Positions 6,701 through 14,706 of a stretch of 17,135 bases of DNA are shown piece after piece (the stretch's first letter is position 1; every line of letters starts with the position of its first letter). The translations under genes were made by a program, and so were the position numbers. The stretch lies in the NCBI RefSeq assembly GCF_000003605.2, contig NW_003106097.1, positions 75,921-93,055 of the forward strand, written 5' to 3'. Origin of the DNA: Saccoglossus kowalevskii. Its lineage: Eukaryota > Hemichordata > Enteropneusta > Harrimaniidae. The notes beneath the pieces were generated by a model. The model was not told the origin of the DNA, did not search any database, and saw nothing but the letters and a program-made list of their open reading frames with translations.

Positions 6701-8964
6701 CATGAATTTGTGATGAAAAAAGGAACTAACTGCTGGTGAAAAGGTTGAAGGGCAAGGTATGGATTAGTTGTGAGAAAGAAGGCCCTAAGGAACTCTCATT
6801 AAATAAGTCATATTTTAATGATTTAGTGTATAACAAGTGGGATTTTTATTTTATGTGCACTTCTGTTGGTCATGCGCTTCTGATGGAGCAAATACAATAT
6901 TGTTAGTATGAGGAATTCTTTTTATCGAACAGTTACTTACTCACAAGGTGTTGATTATTCCTGCTTGCTCTCACTCCTGAATTGTCTGTTGGCTAGCTGC
7001 TTATGAGGCTGTCAACCCAAATTCTCTTGTTTACTCTGCGTCTGTCTGCAAAGTACTGTGGCTTTGTGTCATGTGTTTGCACTCTAATTTTGATGAATAT
7101 TATTTTGCAGACACGTCATTTAAACAAACCATATGAAATAAATCTCATGGATGAACTTACATTGAAAGGTATTACACAATATTACGCCTTTGTACAAGAG
7201 AAGCAAAAAGTACATTGTCTGAACACATTATTTTCTAAGGTAAGAATATTAATACAGCTTTCGATGCAGTGCAGCTGTGGTGTTTCAGTGACCCATTTCT
7301 GACTATGTTGGTGTCCTATCCAAACCACAAAGCCACATTTGACCGCCATAATTTGTCCAACCTGAGTTTTGGTGCAACATTTTGCCTATTTATCAAAAAT
7401 TTTCCATATCATTTTTGGTCATTTTGGACCAAAATCTAGATTAAAATTACTGGAAATAGAACATTTTATTTAGTGAATAGTTTAAAAAAAAAAAAAAGTT
7501 GATGCTCGAAGGATTAAGGTGGACAAAGTTTTGCACTGCTCTGATGTGTTGCATGCATTATGGCATGGAACTTGCCATTTTATGTAATAGTAAAATATTA
7601 CTGCAAATATTCAATGTTAGAATCGGTTCACAGTACTAAGTTATTCAGCCAAAATTATCAAGCAAGCTTTCAAGTAATGCAAATACTGACATTTTCAGTG
7701 ACTTGTTTTTTCTCTCAATTTACAATATATAAAGCGGCAATTCATGAATAGTGATTAATACTGCTACCATATCCATCAGGATAAGGACATTGAGTTTGTA
7801 TAACAACTACCAGGCTCTTTAAAAAACGGCAGTTCTTTTTGTAGTAAACGTAGGCTTCCATAAATCTGACAAGAATTAAGTCTTTAATTTATATGTGAAG
7901 AAGTGTGCTCTTAATTTATTTTCCAGCTGTAATTTACAGTACAAACTACTTTCTTGCTCATTTATGTGAAAATAAACTATGGCTACATTGCAGTGTGAGT
8001 GATCATGAAAAATATGCTACAAACCTCTGGTGTGGTTTGTAGGTATGTAAGATTTTTCAGCTGGACTTCGCTTGTACTGCACCCTCCTCGGTGTCCAACG
8101 AATTAACAAACGAACGAACGAATTAACAAACAAACGAACGAACGAATGAAAGAATGAATGAATGAATGAACGAACGAACGAACTAACAAACCCACCCATA
8201 GTCGCTCCTTTGCAGTCTAATTGTCAACTGAAGAATAATCATCCCCTGACATCGCATACAGAAAATATAATGGTGAAACAGATATTTGGCAGCCTAGGCT
8301 GACACCCTGTTAGGATAAAGTAGAAGTAACAGAAAATTTTCTTTTGCAGCTACAAATCAACCAGTCAATCATATTTTGTAACTCTACACAAAGAGTGGAA
8401 CTCCTTGCCAGGAAAATTACAGAGCTGGGTTATTCCTGCTTTTATATCCATGCGAAAATGAGACAAGAACACAGAAACCGAATATTCCATGACTTCCGTA
8501 ACGGTGCCTGCAGAAACCTTGTATGCTCAGGTGAGAATTTGGAAAAAAAGCGTGTAAATGGCAGTTGCCATCTATGTTTTGCAAGTTTTGGGCTGCCAAA
8601 CGTTACTGATTGTGCATTATGCTGCTGTGAGTGGGTGAAAATTATTTAATGGTTTATTTGTTCTTGTTTGTCAGATTTGTTTACACGTGGTATTGATATA
8701 CAAGCAGTGAACGTGGTGATCAACTTTGATTTTCCCAAACATGCTGAAACTTACCTCCATCGTATTGGAAGATCTGGTCGCTATGGCCACCTTGGAATCG
8801 CACTTAATCTCATCACATATGAAGACCGCTTTTCTCTTTATCAAATTGAACGTGAACTCGGCACGGAAATTAAGCCGATACCGGGCAGCATCGACAAAAG
8901 CTTGTATGTCGCAGAATATCATTCATTACCTGACGAAGCGGACGGTCAGAATGAAGAAAAGTAA
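656..8964 (+). CDS. DDX6: DDX6/Me31B/Dhh1-type DEAD-box RNA helicase, 3' six exons (partial)
   Basis: Joining 656-799, 2856-2950, 6261-6383, 7111-7239, 8350-8530 and 8675-8964 gives a continuous frame of 320 residues (first codon split with an exon upstream of the window) ending at TAA 8962-8964. Visible motifs in order: Ia PTREL (residues 6-10), GG (34-35), Ib TPGR (55-58), II DEAD (79-82), III SAT (110-112), IV SIIFCNS (170-176), V TRGID (228-232), [10 protein letters not shown] (253-260). The C-terminal [10 protein letters not shown] is diagnostic of the DDX6 family rather than eIF4A or DDX19. Known family role: ATP-dependent RNA helicase of P-bodies that links CCR4-NOT, decapping activators (EDC3, PatL, LSm14) and 4E-T, acting in mRNA decay and translational repression. 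The Q motif and Walker A are off the left edge. All five internal introns are GT-AG and phases match (1, 0, 0, 0, 1). No disruption is seen, so the gene looks functional. Confidence 0.97.
958..1505. mobile_element. Candidate 548-bp non-autonomous inverted-repeat element
   Basis: AGGTAGAAGCC at 958-968 is the exact reverse complement of GGCTTCTACCT at 1495-1505. Inward of these, similarity continues loosely (TCATAA-type sequence on both arms). Inside lies a second inverted pair, GTCACCAG 1062-1069 and CTGGTGAC 1183-1190. There is no coding potential and no clear target-site duplication, so the boundaries are tentative. Confidence 0.35.
1571..1680. repeat. 110-bp imperfect foldback
   Basis: The left arm starting CCCTCAAATAATCTATTTT (1571) and the right arm ending AAAATAGATCACTATGTGAGGG-type sequence (1680) are reverse complements with small gaps. 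The inner part pairs as CTGTTCT (1608-1614 region) with AGAACAG (1635-1641). CCCTCA/TGAGGG termini suggest a MITE-like hairpin. No flanking duplication was seen. Confidence 0.45.
2400..2700. other. GC-richer patch in intron A-B, possible decayed SINE or exon
   Basis: This stretch is clearly richer in GC than its surroundings. It contains a 92-codon minus-strand open frame (2417-2695), a tRNA B-box-like GGTTCAAGTGC at 2683-2693 and a weak A-box-like TGGCATGAGGG at 2637-2647, about 46 bases upstream. The arms do not fold as a tRNA and the protein is unrecognised. It could be a degraded tRNA-derived SINE or chance. Confidence 0.15.
2856..2950 (+). CDS. DDX6: DDX6 exon B (motif Ib and first half of DEAD)
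   Basis: The pyrimidine-rich acceptor CCCTTTTTCTTTCAG ends at 2855. The donor is GAA|GTAGGT at 2951, chosen because it leaves phase 0 and joins DE to AD of the next exon. It encodes [14 protein letters not shown] (TPGR motif Ib contacting RNA) and ends ...LCLDE. The donor is weaker than the others in this gene; a GT four bases further on would break the frame. Confidence 0.94.
3981..4070. repeat. Dispersed repeat family, paired arms (copy 1)
   Basis: ACTGTAAAATAATTTATTTT at 3981 matches, in reverse complement, the 38-bp unit seen at 5663 and 16485. AGTGAAAATAAAATTCAGCG at 4051-4070 matches the same unit in forward orientation. The two together look like the inverted ends of a short non-autonomous element. 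Confidence 0.4.
4161..4246. repeat. Imperfect tandem duplication with hairpin
   Basis: Two diverged copies begin GAGTGA at 4161 and 4204, each followed by an A/T run, a CTC(T/G)CCT segment, AAGCA(C/G)TGAGGC and GAG or AAG. A third GAGTGA starts at 4241. Copy 2 forms a hairpin CTCGCCT/AGGCGAG with a 10-base loop. Confidence 0.5.
4446..4703 (-). pseudogene. Zinc-finger (hAT/ZNF862-like) coding fragment, antisense in intron
   Basis: The minus-strand open frame reads [18 protein letters not shown], then [10 protein letters not shown], then [20 protein letters not shown], and stops at TAA 4446-4448. The layout (aromatic/charged start, C-x2-C, a V-x-GT-x-x-V stretch, then RH..S) resembles the N-terminal zinc fingers of ZNF862/KIAA1586-type and hAT-transposase-derived proteins. 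The expected second histidine after RHWSSDN appears to be replaced by Asn. There is no ATG at the 5' edge (the frame is open through TTG into the MITE end), and no transposase domain follows. I infer a truncated, transposon-derived fragment. The family call is from pattern recognition only. Confidence 0.4.
4695..4934. mobile_element. 224-bp MITE with long inverted repeats and 8-bp target-site duplication
   Basis: The direct repeat GCTAGAAC occurs at 4695-4702 and 4927-4934, exactly flanking 4703-4926. The element's ends are inverted: CTAGACTGGCAAAGTCGGG on the left against TAGACTGGCGAAGTCGTG read from the right. Inverted similarity continues about 85 bp inward (TTGTTTTACAAAAA and GTGATCGCGAAAAC-type segments on both arms). 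The centre holds a perfect hairpin. An 8-bp duplication with TAG-type ends fits a hAT-derived non-autonomous element. If the repeat is taken as 7 bp (CTAGAAC), the element is 4703-4927 with symmetric ends. Confidence 0.8.
4788..4816. repeat. Perfect 12-bp hairpin in MITE centre
   Basis: ACAGTCCCTCTA and TAGAGGGACTGT flank the loop CTTGA. A diverged relative, CAGTCTCTC/GAGGGACTG, occurs at 5538-5559 and shares GAGGGACTGTGC with it. Confidence 0.85.
5205..5330. promoter_or_regulatory. CRE plus double CCAAT promoter-like cluster
   Basis: A palindromic CRE TGACGTCA lies at 5205-5212. An inverted CCAAT (ATTGG, 5244-5248) and a CCAAT (5278-5282) follow, about 34 bp apart, a spacing typical of paired NF-Y sites. 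GTTGCTACG, similar to an X-box half site, begins near 5293. It sits upstream, on the minus strand, of the zinc-finger fragment and downstream of the histone-type 3' signal. Promoter activity is inferred from motifs only. Confidence 0.35.
5436..5449 (-). promoter_or_regulatory. Histone downstream element (U7 snRNA pairing) candidate
   Basis: On the minus strand CTCTAAAAAGAG starts eight bases after the histone stem-loop. U7 snRNA carries CUCUUUUAG near its 5' end, which would pair with CTAAAAGAG, so this is a near match with one extra A. Position and composition fit a histone downstream element. Confidence 0.5.
5458..5473 (-). terminator. Replication-dependent histone mRNA 3' stem-loop
   Basis: The minus strand reads GGCCCTTTTCAGGGCC: a 6-bp stem GGCCCT/AGGGCC with loop TTTC. 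This is the metazoan histone 3' stem-loop consensus, recognised by SLBP. It is preceded by ATCAAAC, similar to the usual A/C-rich 5' flank, and followed by a U7-type element. The exact match makes chance very unlikely. No complete histone ORF lies upstream on this strand. Confidence 0.75.
5502..5567 (-). pseudogene. Acidic C-terminal tail fragment before the histone-type 3' end
   Basis: A minus-strand frame opens after TAG 5568-5570 and reads [17 protein letters not shown] followed by four Asp and TGA (5502-5504). The stop is 28 nt before the stem-loop, a normal distance for a replication-dependent histone-type mRNA. It matches no core histone C-terminus that I recognise. It could be the last exon piece of a truncated gene or coincidence. 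Confidence 0.25.
5546..5623 (-). CDS. Very short basic ORF (25 codons), unassigned
   Basis: ATG at 5621-5623 on the minus strand opens [18 protein letters not shown] and runs seven more codons to TAG 5546-5548. It is strongly basic, like a protamine or a histone tail. A TATA-like TATTATA lies about 15-25 bases upstream, and the histone-type stem-loop lies about 70 bases downstream of the stop. The acidic frame at 5502-5567 overlaps it in a different frame; a single indel would join them. I do not recognise the product and it may not be a real gene. Confidence 0.2.
   Translation of the reverse strand: MAYRSRKRLTRRAKKHSPSTSTVPR
5570..5593. repeat. AGGCGAG/CTCGCCT hairpin
   Basis: AGGCGAG and CTCGCCT are separated by TGTTTTTTAG. 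The same AGGCGAGTG string occurs in the duplication at 4161-4246, suggesting a shared repeat family. Confidence 0.5.
5663..5702 (+). repeat. Dispersed repeat family (copy 2)
   Basis: Starting AGTGAAAATTAATTCCGGCT, it differs from the unit at 16485-16523 by only about four of 38 bases. It ends TATTTCACAGT. Confidence 0.6.
5783..5900. repeat. Diverged ~50-bp direct duplication
   Basis: TAGCTTCATTGGGGTCTTGG (5783) and TAGTTTTATTCGGGCCTTGG (5849) begin two copies. Both continue to TTGATGGT-TGAAT with small gaps. The period is 66 bp. Confidence 0.45.
6261..6383 (+). CDS. DDX6: DDX6 exon C (second half of DEAD, SAT)
   Basis: Acceptor CTGTTGTCTTGTTAG ends at 6260 and donor ATG|GTAAGT begins at 6384, both phase 0. 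It encodes ADKLLSQDF, completing the Walker B/DEAD box, then the RecA1 end with [14 protein letters not shown] containing the SAT motif that couples ATP hydrolysis to unwinding. It is 41 whole codons. Confidence 0.95.
6384..7110 (+). other. Intron C-D of DDX6 (727 nt, phase 0)
   Basis: GTAAGT to TTTTGCAG. AT-rich with nothing further recognised. Confidence 0.92.
7111..7239 (+). CDS. DDX6: DDX6 exon D (start of RecA2)
   Basis: Acceptor ATTATTTTGCAG ends at 7110 and donor AAG|GTAAGA begins at 7240, phase 0 on both sides. It encodes the linker and start of RecA2: [14 protein letters not shown], then [11 protein letters not shown] and [11 protein letters not shown], characteristic of DDX6. The family uses this face of RecA2 to bind FDF-type peptides of EDC3, LSm14 and PatL. 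Confidence 0.95.
7240..8349 (+). other. Intron D-E of DDX6 (1110 nt, phase 0)
   Basis: GTAAGA to TTTTGCAG. It holds a hairpin TTTTGGTC/GACCAAAA at 7413-7434, an A-run near 7484-7497 and the tetranucleotide repeat at about 8098-8191. Confidence 0.92.
8098..8191. repeat. Degenerate tetranucleotide repeat (GAAC/GAAT/AAAC)n
   Basis: About 94 bp of mixed ACGA, ATGA and ACAA units, including the duplicated block GAATTAACAAAC. It is a simple microsatellite; the Ser/Phe-rich minus-strand reading frame across it is an artefact. Confidence 0.9.
8350..8530 (+). CDS. DDX6: DDX6 exon E (motif IV)
   Basis: Acceptor TTTTCTTTTGCAG ends at 8349 and donor CAG|GTGAGA begins at 8531, phase 1. It encodes [20 protein letters not shown] (motif IV), [18 protein letters not shown] and the start of the motif V region up to LVCS. 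The 144-nt intron that follows is the shortest in the gene. Confidence 0.96.
8531..8674 (+). other. Intron E-F of DDX6 (144 nt, phase 1)
   Basis: GTGAGA to TTTGTCAG. Its length is a multiple of three, but reading through meets TAA at 8647-8649, so retention would truncate the protein before motifs V and VI. Confidence 0.93.
8675..8964 (+). CDS. DDX6: DDX6 last exon F (motifs V, VI, C-terminus)
   Basis: Acceptor TTCTTGTTTGTCAG ends at 8674. The first two bases complete the Asp codon of [15 protein letters not shown] (motif V). [13 protein letters not shown] (motif VI, arginine finger region) and LGTEIKPIP follow. The tail ends [19 protein letters not shown] plus EEK before TAA. The acidic tail after AEYHS is similar in length to, but different in sequence from, the vertebrate DDX6 tail, as expected for this poorly conserved end. 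Confidence 0.97.
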
Positions 8965-9685
8965 ATGAGATTAACATGGTCCTAATGAGAATTACAACGG
9001 ACCTTTTCTGACAAAAAAGGGGGGAGGGGGGCTTGAAAATTTACCAGAGAGAAGAGTTGTCTTTAAATCAATTTTGCTCTGGTTTTTTTTTTGGGAAGAG
9101 TTTTATTTATCTTAATGAAGCAAAGTTTTGGAATTGGCATTCTTTCTTTTACTGGATAACAAAGTGGCAGACATTTAAATGAAACTTTGCTGTTGCCTGG
9201 TCTGTCTGTGTTAATCTAGTTAAATATGATGCAATATTTGGAGACATAAAAGTTGTCTTTTAGTTAGGGTGTGGGATGGGGCCTTTACAATACTGTAGTT
9301 GACTGAAACTGATTTCATGAGATTTAAATGATTACATTAAGATTTGCAATCAAGACTTTAAAATGATCAAAGCAAACTGAGTCTTGGAATCAGAAATGCA
9401 GGAAAACATTCAAATTTCTGTAATGTCATTTCCTCCAACATTGTTGCAAAAATCTTTTTTTTGGGGGGGGGGGGGTAATTTTGTTCTGTTGTATACACGA
9501 AATGATGTGCCTATTTTTTAAATGTAGTATAGTTAACGGAATCCTGAAATGATGTGATATTAAATTTTTTCAGGTAAATCTCCCCTACATTGAAATCTTA
9601 GTAATATGCAGCTTTAAAATTGTTTGCTAATTCCAAAACTTTGCTTCGTAGAGTCGTCTCAAGTGTTCAAAACAGATGACAATTT

Positions 9686-9693
9686 TGTAAATA
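9686..9693 (+). promoter_or_regulatory. Pumilio response element
   Basis: TGTAAATA fits the UGUANAUA consensus, on the sense strand of the inferred 3' UTR. Confidence 0.4.
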
Positions 9694-10114
9694 CAGTGAT
9701 TTTTTTTTTTTCTTAAGTTGTAGATTACAGTGACGTTTTAGTCTATGAAACCAATTTCAAAAATAGGCTGCCCAGTCTTCAAGTCATTGTAACCTGCCAT
9801 GTTCAGATTTATGCACCAAGCTCTTTAAATGTAATTCTGCATGTTTAATAGCACAAGCATTCCGAAGATGTACCCTCACAGGCACAAAAATTTAGCTTGC
9901 CGAAACCGGTGTGACTGGTAACGGAGTGACAAACTCTTATAACGCTGCATTCAGATATGCTGAGCCAACTGTGGGAGATGAATCTAGTATTGTAATTGTA
10001 GGGGTGCTTCTGTGCTGATGCGCAGCAAATTTTCACGTTTTACAGAATCCTGCAAACCAAATTCTTGGGATATTGATTTTTCAGAGAAACAAAACTAGCT
10101 GAAAAGAAACATAA

Positions 10115-10120
10115 AATAAA
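10115..10120 (+). terminator. Poly(A) signal AATAAA (proximal)
   Basis: AATAAA followed directly by GTGTTGATACTGT. Candidate proximal polyadenylation site giving a 3' UTR of about 1.2 kb. Confidence 0.4.
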
Positions 10121-11279
10121 GTGTTGATACTGTACCCCCACTAAAGTTTCTTCTGCAAGATGTATCGAGCCGTTTCCTGAATACCAAAAATCAAGTTTTT
10201 GAAAGAGTAATTTGAAGAATTGCTGAAGCTTGGTGCATGTGACTGAACCCTGCAGGAAATCTTAGTTTATTTTGGACATTGCTACTCAAACAGGAAACTT
10301 GTTCTCCCCCACAACCTGTCAAAAAATTGGGAGAATTTACTTTTTACAGCTGCATTTTGTAATGAAATTTGAAAAAAAAACAGCTTTGATTTGAGTTTTA
10401 AAAGAAAGTCCGTGCAAGTATTGTGATGCAAGATGACCGGTGTTTGAAGAACGATGAACAATAGTGTGCAAACACCCTAGGTTAATAATTTAAGTTCACC
10501 ATCGCAAGGCAAGCATGGATATGGTCCTTTCCAGTTAAGTTCTGTATATTTTCTTATTTTAAGAAGATTGGGTTTTTAAGTTTAAATTTTATTTTTAGGT
10601 CGTGCGTGTCTACTGTTGCCTTTTCTTGTACATGCAAAAAAAGTTTGGCAACAGTAGCAAGATGTAATCTTGTTGATTTTACTGGACATCCTGTTTTTAT
10701 ACAGGAGCTGCAATAGGGATTTGGGGGAGGGGGGGTTTAAAAGTTCCCTAGTTGCAGAGGGATGTGGGGTTGAGTTTTGGGTTGTGAACAGACTGCCATT
10801 TTGTGAAGTCTACTGTCGAAACTGCGAGATATTAAGTAGACTGTAAATGCAGTGCAGTGCATCAGACGAGTGATGAAATTTAAGGTTTTTATGAAGTTTG
10901 TGTATAAACTATGCCAAGGTTAACTGTGGAAGATGCACAAATCAAGATGCTGCTCCCAGAGGCTATTTATTACCCGAGCTCTTGATACAGTACAGCAGCA
11001 TGCAAGAGTTGACAGATTACAAGTATGACGAGATGCAAATCACCTTGTCTGGTGGAACCATTACATAAGCAGGACTCCATACTGCTCTCTGGATTCCAGA
11101 CACAAGAAACTTAGGTGTTGAACTTCAGGACCATCTTGTCCCGAGACATTATTACCTGCGATTATGGAAGCAAATAAATGCACTCGAAAATTGCTCCAGA
11201 AGGATATGGAAAAAGACTTTGCAGGTGGCATAACTTTTATAAGGCATTCTCGTGTACATTGCAACATGGAATAACGTAC

Positions 11280-11287
11280 TGTATATA
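11280..11287 (+). promoter_or_regulatory. Pumilio response element
   Basis: TGTATATA fits the UGUANAUA consensus. A weaker relative, TGTATATT, lies at 10543-10550. Confidence 0.4.
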
Positions 11288-12788
11288 ATCCAATTGGACT
11301 TGGACTCGAAGATTACACTTTTTGAGATTGACATTGCTGCTGATCAAGCACCTTTGTGTGTATTTTGAAAACTAGAAACCAGAGTGCCGATTAATATTGC
11401 TGGAAGATCCCACCCGAATCTTCACTATGGTGATGCATTACCATATGTACTACAACAAACTAGTTTAGATTCAACGAGTTTTATGACTAACTGGAAATTG
11501 TAGATGTAAACCAGGTGTGTCTACATAACGGAGGATTAGTCTACCAAAATGTTGGCGACTTGTGACTGGTAAACAATGTATGGTCAACATCTACCAGTCA
11601 ACAGTGTGAAAGAGTACTGACTTAAATTTACAAACAAAAGGAACTCCTTAGATATCAACTGAATAGGGATGTTTTTTTCAATGCGCTTCATGCGCTATAA
11701 AATTGATTGTCTGGTAGTTTTAAACATTGCATTTACATATCGGCGTTCAGAAAATTAACTTGTGTCTTTTGCAGTGTTTTAGAATTACCAGTGGTTTAGG
11801 AAAGCCCACTCAGCTGGTTACCATTTTTGTGTGATAAGTGGGCAAAACTGGTGCAATCTGATATTTACAAATGTATCAGGCACCCCCCAAAAAAAATCAG
11901 CTTACGAATATTGCAGCTATCAACTGTTCATGCACTGTTAATACATGTACCTTCATATTCCATTCAGTGTACTTGACGTAAAATCGTAATGTCACTCTGT
12001 AGCGAGTGTCCAGTGCATCCTCTACACTTGAAGAAATGGTGCTCAATTTGTGCAGTTGATGGCTGGGATATTTTCAGCTGCTCAAGATTGTGCCCACCCA
12101 TGTCAAAACTGTTTTTCAACTCCCATGGTGGGGCAGAATCTTTTTCGCACTGCATAATCTGAACATTGCCTTGAGGGTTTTTGTCCTTCACCCAACTCTG
12201 TTGCTTTAATGCTTTTTAGTGAATATTAATATTTTGGTAATTCGGTTTTTGCTGGTTGATTTTATGCATTTCTGCTTACGGCATGCATGAATTCAACGTA
12301 CAAGTAAACTGTAGGTAGAATACAATCTGTCAACTTCCAAAAGTATTCTATTGTACACAAAATTATCCATATCATTTCTCTTGTACAGCTGGTCATGCCC
12401 CCTCCACTTTCAGCCAACTTGTGGCAAATTCAGATTATGCAGTTGTACAATTTTTATTTGAAACAAATTATTTTTTTGTTTACCAAACTTGTTTTCACAT
12501 CAATACTTAATTCTGTTGCATTTAGGGTTGTACTGACCTAAAGTACGAGACTAAGTTGGTGTTGTAATGTTGCTGAGATTTCTGTTTGAACATTCTCTTA
12601 TGCTTGGCAACTCAACTTTGCAGAAGTAATGAGATTCTTCTTGTACCTTTCCAAAATGTTCTGCCCACATCTTCAGCCCACATCTCTATTTTGATATCTT
12701 TCATATTGCTGGTATGATCACTGCAATTGTTCATATTTGCGTTAATGTCAGTTTCGAAATTCGTACGTCGTAACATGACTAGCCCTGA

Positions 12789-12794
12789 AATAAA
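12789..12794 (+). terminator. Poly(A) signal AATAAA (middle)
   Basis: AATAAA followed within 40 bases by T/G-rich AGTTTGGGTCTTC and TTTTATTCTGTTTTG. Confidence 0.35.
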
Positions 12795-14286
12795 AATTCA
12801 GTTTGGGTCTTCAACATTAGTTTTATTCTGTTTTGAAATGAAACTAAACTTAAGTTTGCATATATACCCAAATTAAACTTTTTAGTGGACTCTTTTTCTT
12901 GTGGATAAAAAAAATCACTCCTCCAATAGATTTGGTGAACTAGAGTAATGTGCAGAATAGAGATTTGTACTAATGTTTACATTTTATTTATGCAACAGAA
13001 TTGGTCCACTTAGTGGTTGTCTTGTGGCCTCGATCTTTGGTATCGGTTATTCTCCAGATGACCTTTGTACATTTAATACAAGTGATTCAACTTGACTATC
13101 ATGATTTGAATTCTCAAAACTTTTTTGGCAATTAGGTCATCTGTATTTGTATCTCTTCTGCATTGTTACTTGCAACATTAGTTTCCTATGAATTGTTTCC
13201 TAAGTTTATCCAGATCCTAACAACTAAGTAATTGCAGCATTTTCTTGTAGTGCAGATTATAATTTGATAAAGTAAAACAAATTGCGAAAGCACTCGAGAT
13301 GCATAATTCACCTTTCCAGTTTTGCACGCTGTTCTTGCACTCGTAGCAGCTCGCCTCAAAACTGACAGTGTCAACCACACATAAAATATTTGGACAGAAT
13401 GTGCTTTCAGTACTATGCATAAGTGAAATATACCGTACTGCAACTGCTGGTCATTTCATATTAGACAATTTGGAACACTGCGAGAAATGCATTTAGATTT
13501 GTTAACTGGCATTGGACTAGCTACAGTGTTCTTAAATTGGTAAACTTAATTGTGAAAAGGTGCTGTAACCCTCTGAATCGAGTATATTGATTATCAGTCT
13601 TGTTGAGCAGATCGAAGTAACAATGCTGAAGAGATTTTACAGACTATCAGGTTTATATGCAAGTGAACCTTTTCTTCGCCCTCATGCCGAACGCTTTTTG
13701 ATGTGTAAACAAGTTTGTAAGCTGTTTTTTGCGAATCATGGCTATAGAAAGATATCAAAGGCCTCACAATTTCTGCATGTAGTATTTTGACTGCACTTGT
13801 GTCATGGTTCAAGTTTGTAACTACTTCTCAATCTGTTTAATTGAGTGAACAAGCAATTTGTTGAAAAATCCAACAGTGCGACAATTTAAATTGATAAAGT
13901 TTAAGTAACATCTGCTTTGCTCGAACTTGAAGTTTGTCTGAACTCTATCCTAACAGGATTTTCGACTTGCCTAGTCTCTGATCCAGCAAGCTGACCCGTG
14001 TCGATTAAAAAAAAAATTGCAGTCGGAATTCTTCATCCAGAAATTGGCGCTAACAAATAAAATTAAAAAAAGCAGGAGAAGTTTCTTTAGTTACACACCT
14101 GTTAAAAACTTTCAAAGCAAAACGCTATGTAGTATTCATTTCTTAACAGAATGGTATCTTCAGTTCAGCTTTAAACCTATGCTGTCTTCCTAAAATGATT
14201 GTAATGTTATTTGCAATAAGATATGATTTTGTTTTGCAGATATTGTTTTGGGAGAGTGAGCTCGTTCTTTCTCTGCCTACAAGTTC

Positions 14287-14292
14287 AATAAA
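14287..14292 (+). terminator. Poly(A) signal AATAAA (distal)
   Basis: AATAAA with GT-rich TGCTATGTTGTATTTGAATG starting about 25-30 bases downstream, the best full poly(A)-site layout after the stop codon. Confidence 0.5.
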
Positions 14293-14706
14293 AGCACACG
14301 TACCTTCTCCTGCAATTGCTATGTTGTATTTGAATGTGTATTGAGTAAAGTTTCCATGGTTATTTGCACAATGTAGAATCAGACATGCTGTAAAAAAGGG
14401 AAGAATCCCGTTTTCTCGCTGGACCATCTTTGGCTCTAATGTTTTAGAAACTCGCTAAGGTATATTGTGCAATGCTTGTTCTTTTCCAAACAATCTTCAT
14501 ATTTGATTTTGTTTGTGAACTGTCTGGGAAAGAATTGCCCTCATCCCTGTATACTTGTGGAGCACTGCTTCCGAGAATTGAGCAGCAAACCCCCTATAGG
14601 GTACACGACTAGACATATCTGGCTACATATTCCTAGATATATCCTTGCTGCACGAATACATGCTTGTGCACCCTACTTCCCAATTCTGCCTCCGTGGATG
14701 CAGGCC

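Larger units (their letters stand above)
8965..14315 (+). other. DDX6: Inferred long 3' UTR of DDX6
   Basis: No spliced coding continuation or other gene is seen after TAA 8962-8964. AATAAA signals lie at 10115, 12789, 14056 and 14287. The last has GT-rich sequence at about 14317-14345, so the longest 3' UTR would be about 5.3 kb. Long 3' UTRs are usual for vertebrate DDX6. AU-rich TTATTTATC (9102-9111), TATTTAT (about 10963) and TTTATTTATG (about 12983) are present. The extent is inference; shorter forms ending near 10140 or 12820 are possible. Confidence 0.5.

Noticed and set aside
8017-8199. Minus-strand 60-codon frame rich in Ser/Phe/Val
   Set aside because: It is the translation of the tetranucleotide repeat.
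8417-8922. Minus-strand and alternative-frame ORFs over exons E and F
   Set aside because: Shadows of the well-supported helicase exons.
13186-14427. Several 60-94 codon frames on both strands
   Set aside because: Lengths expected by chance, no motifs, located in the inferred 3' UTR.
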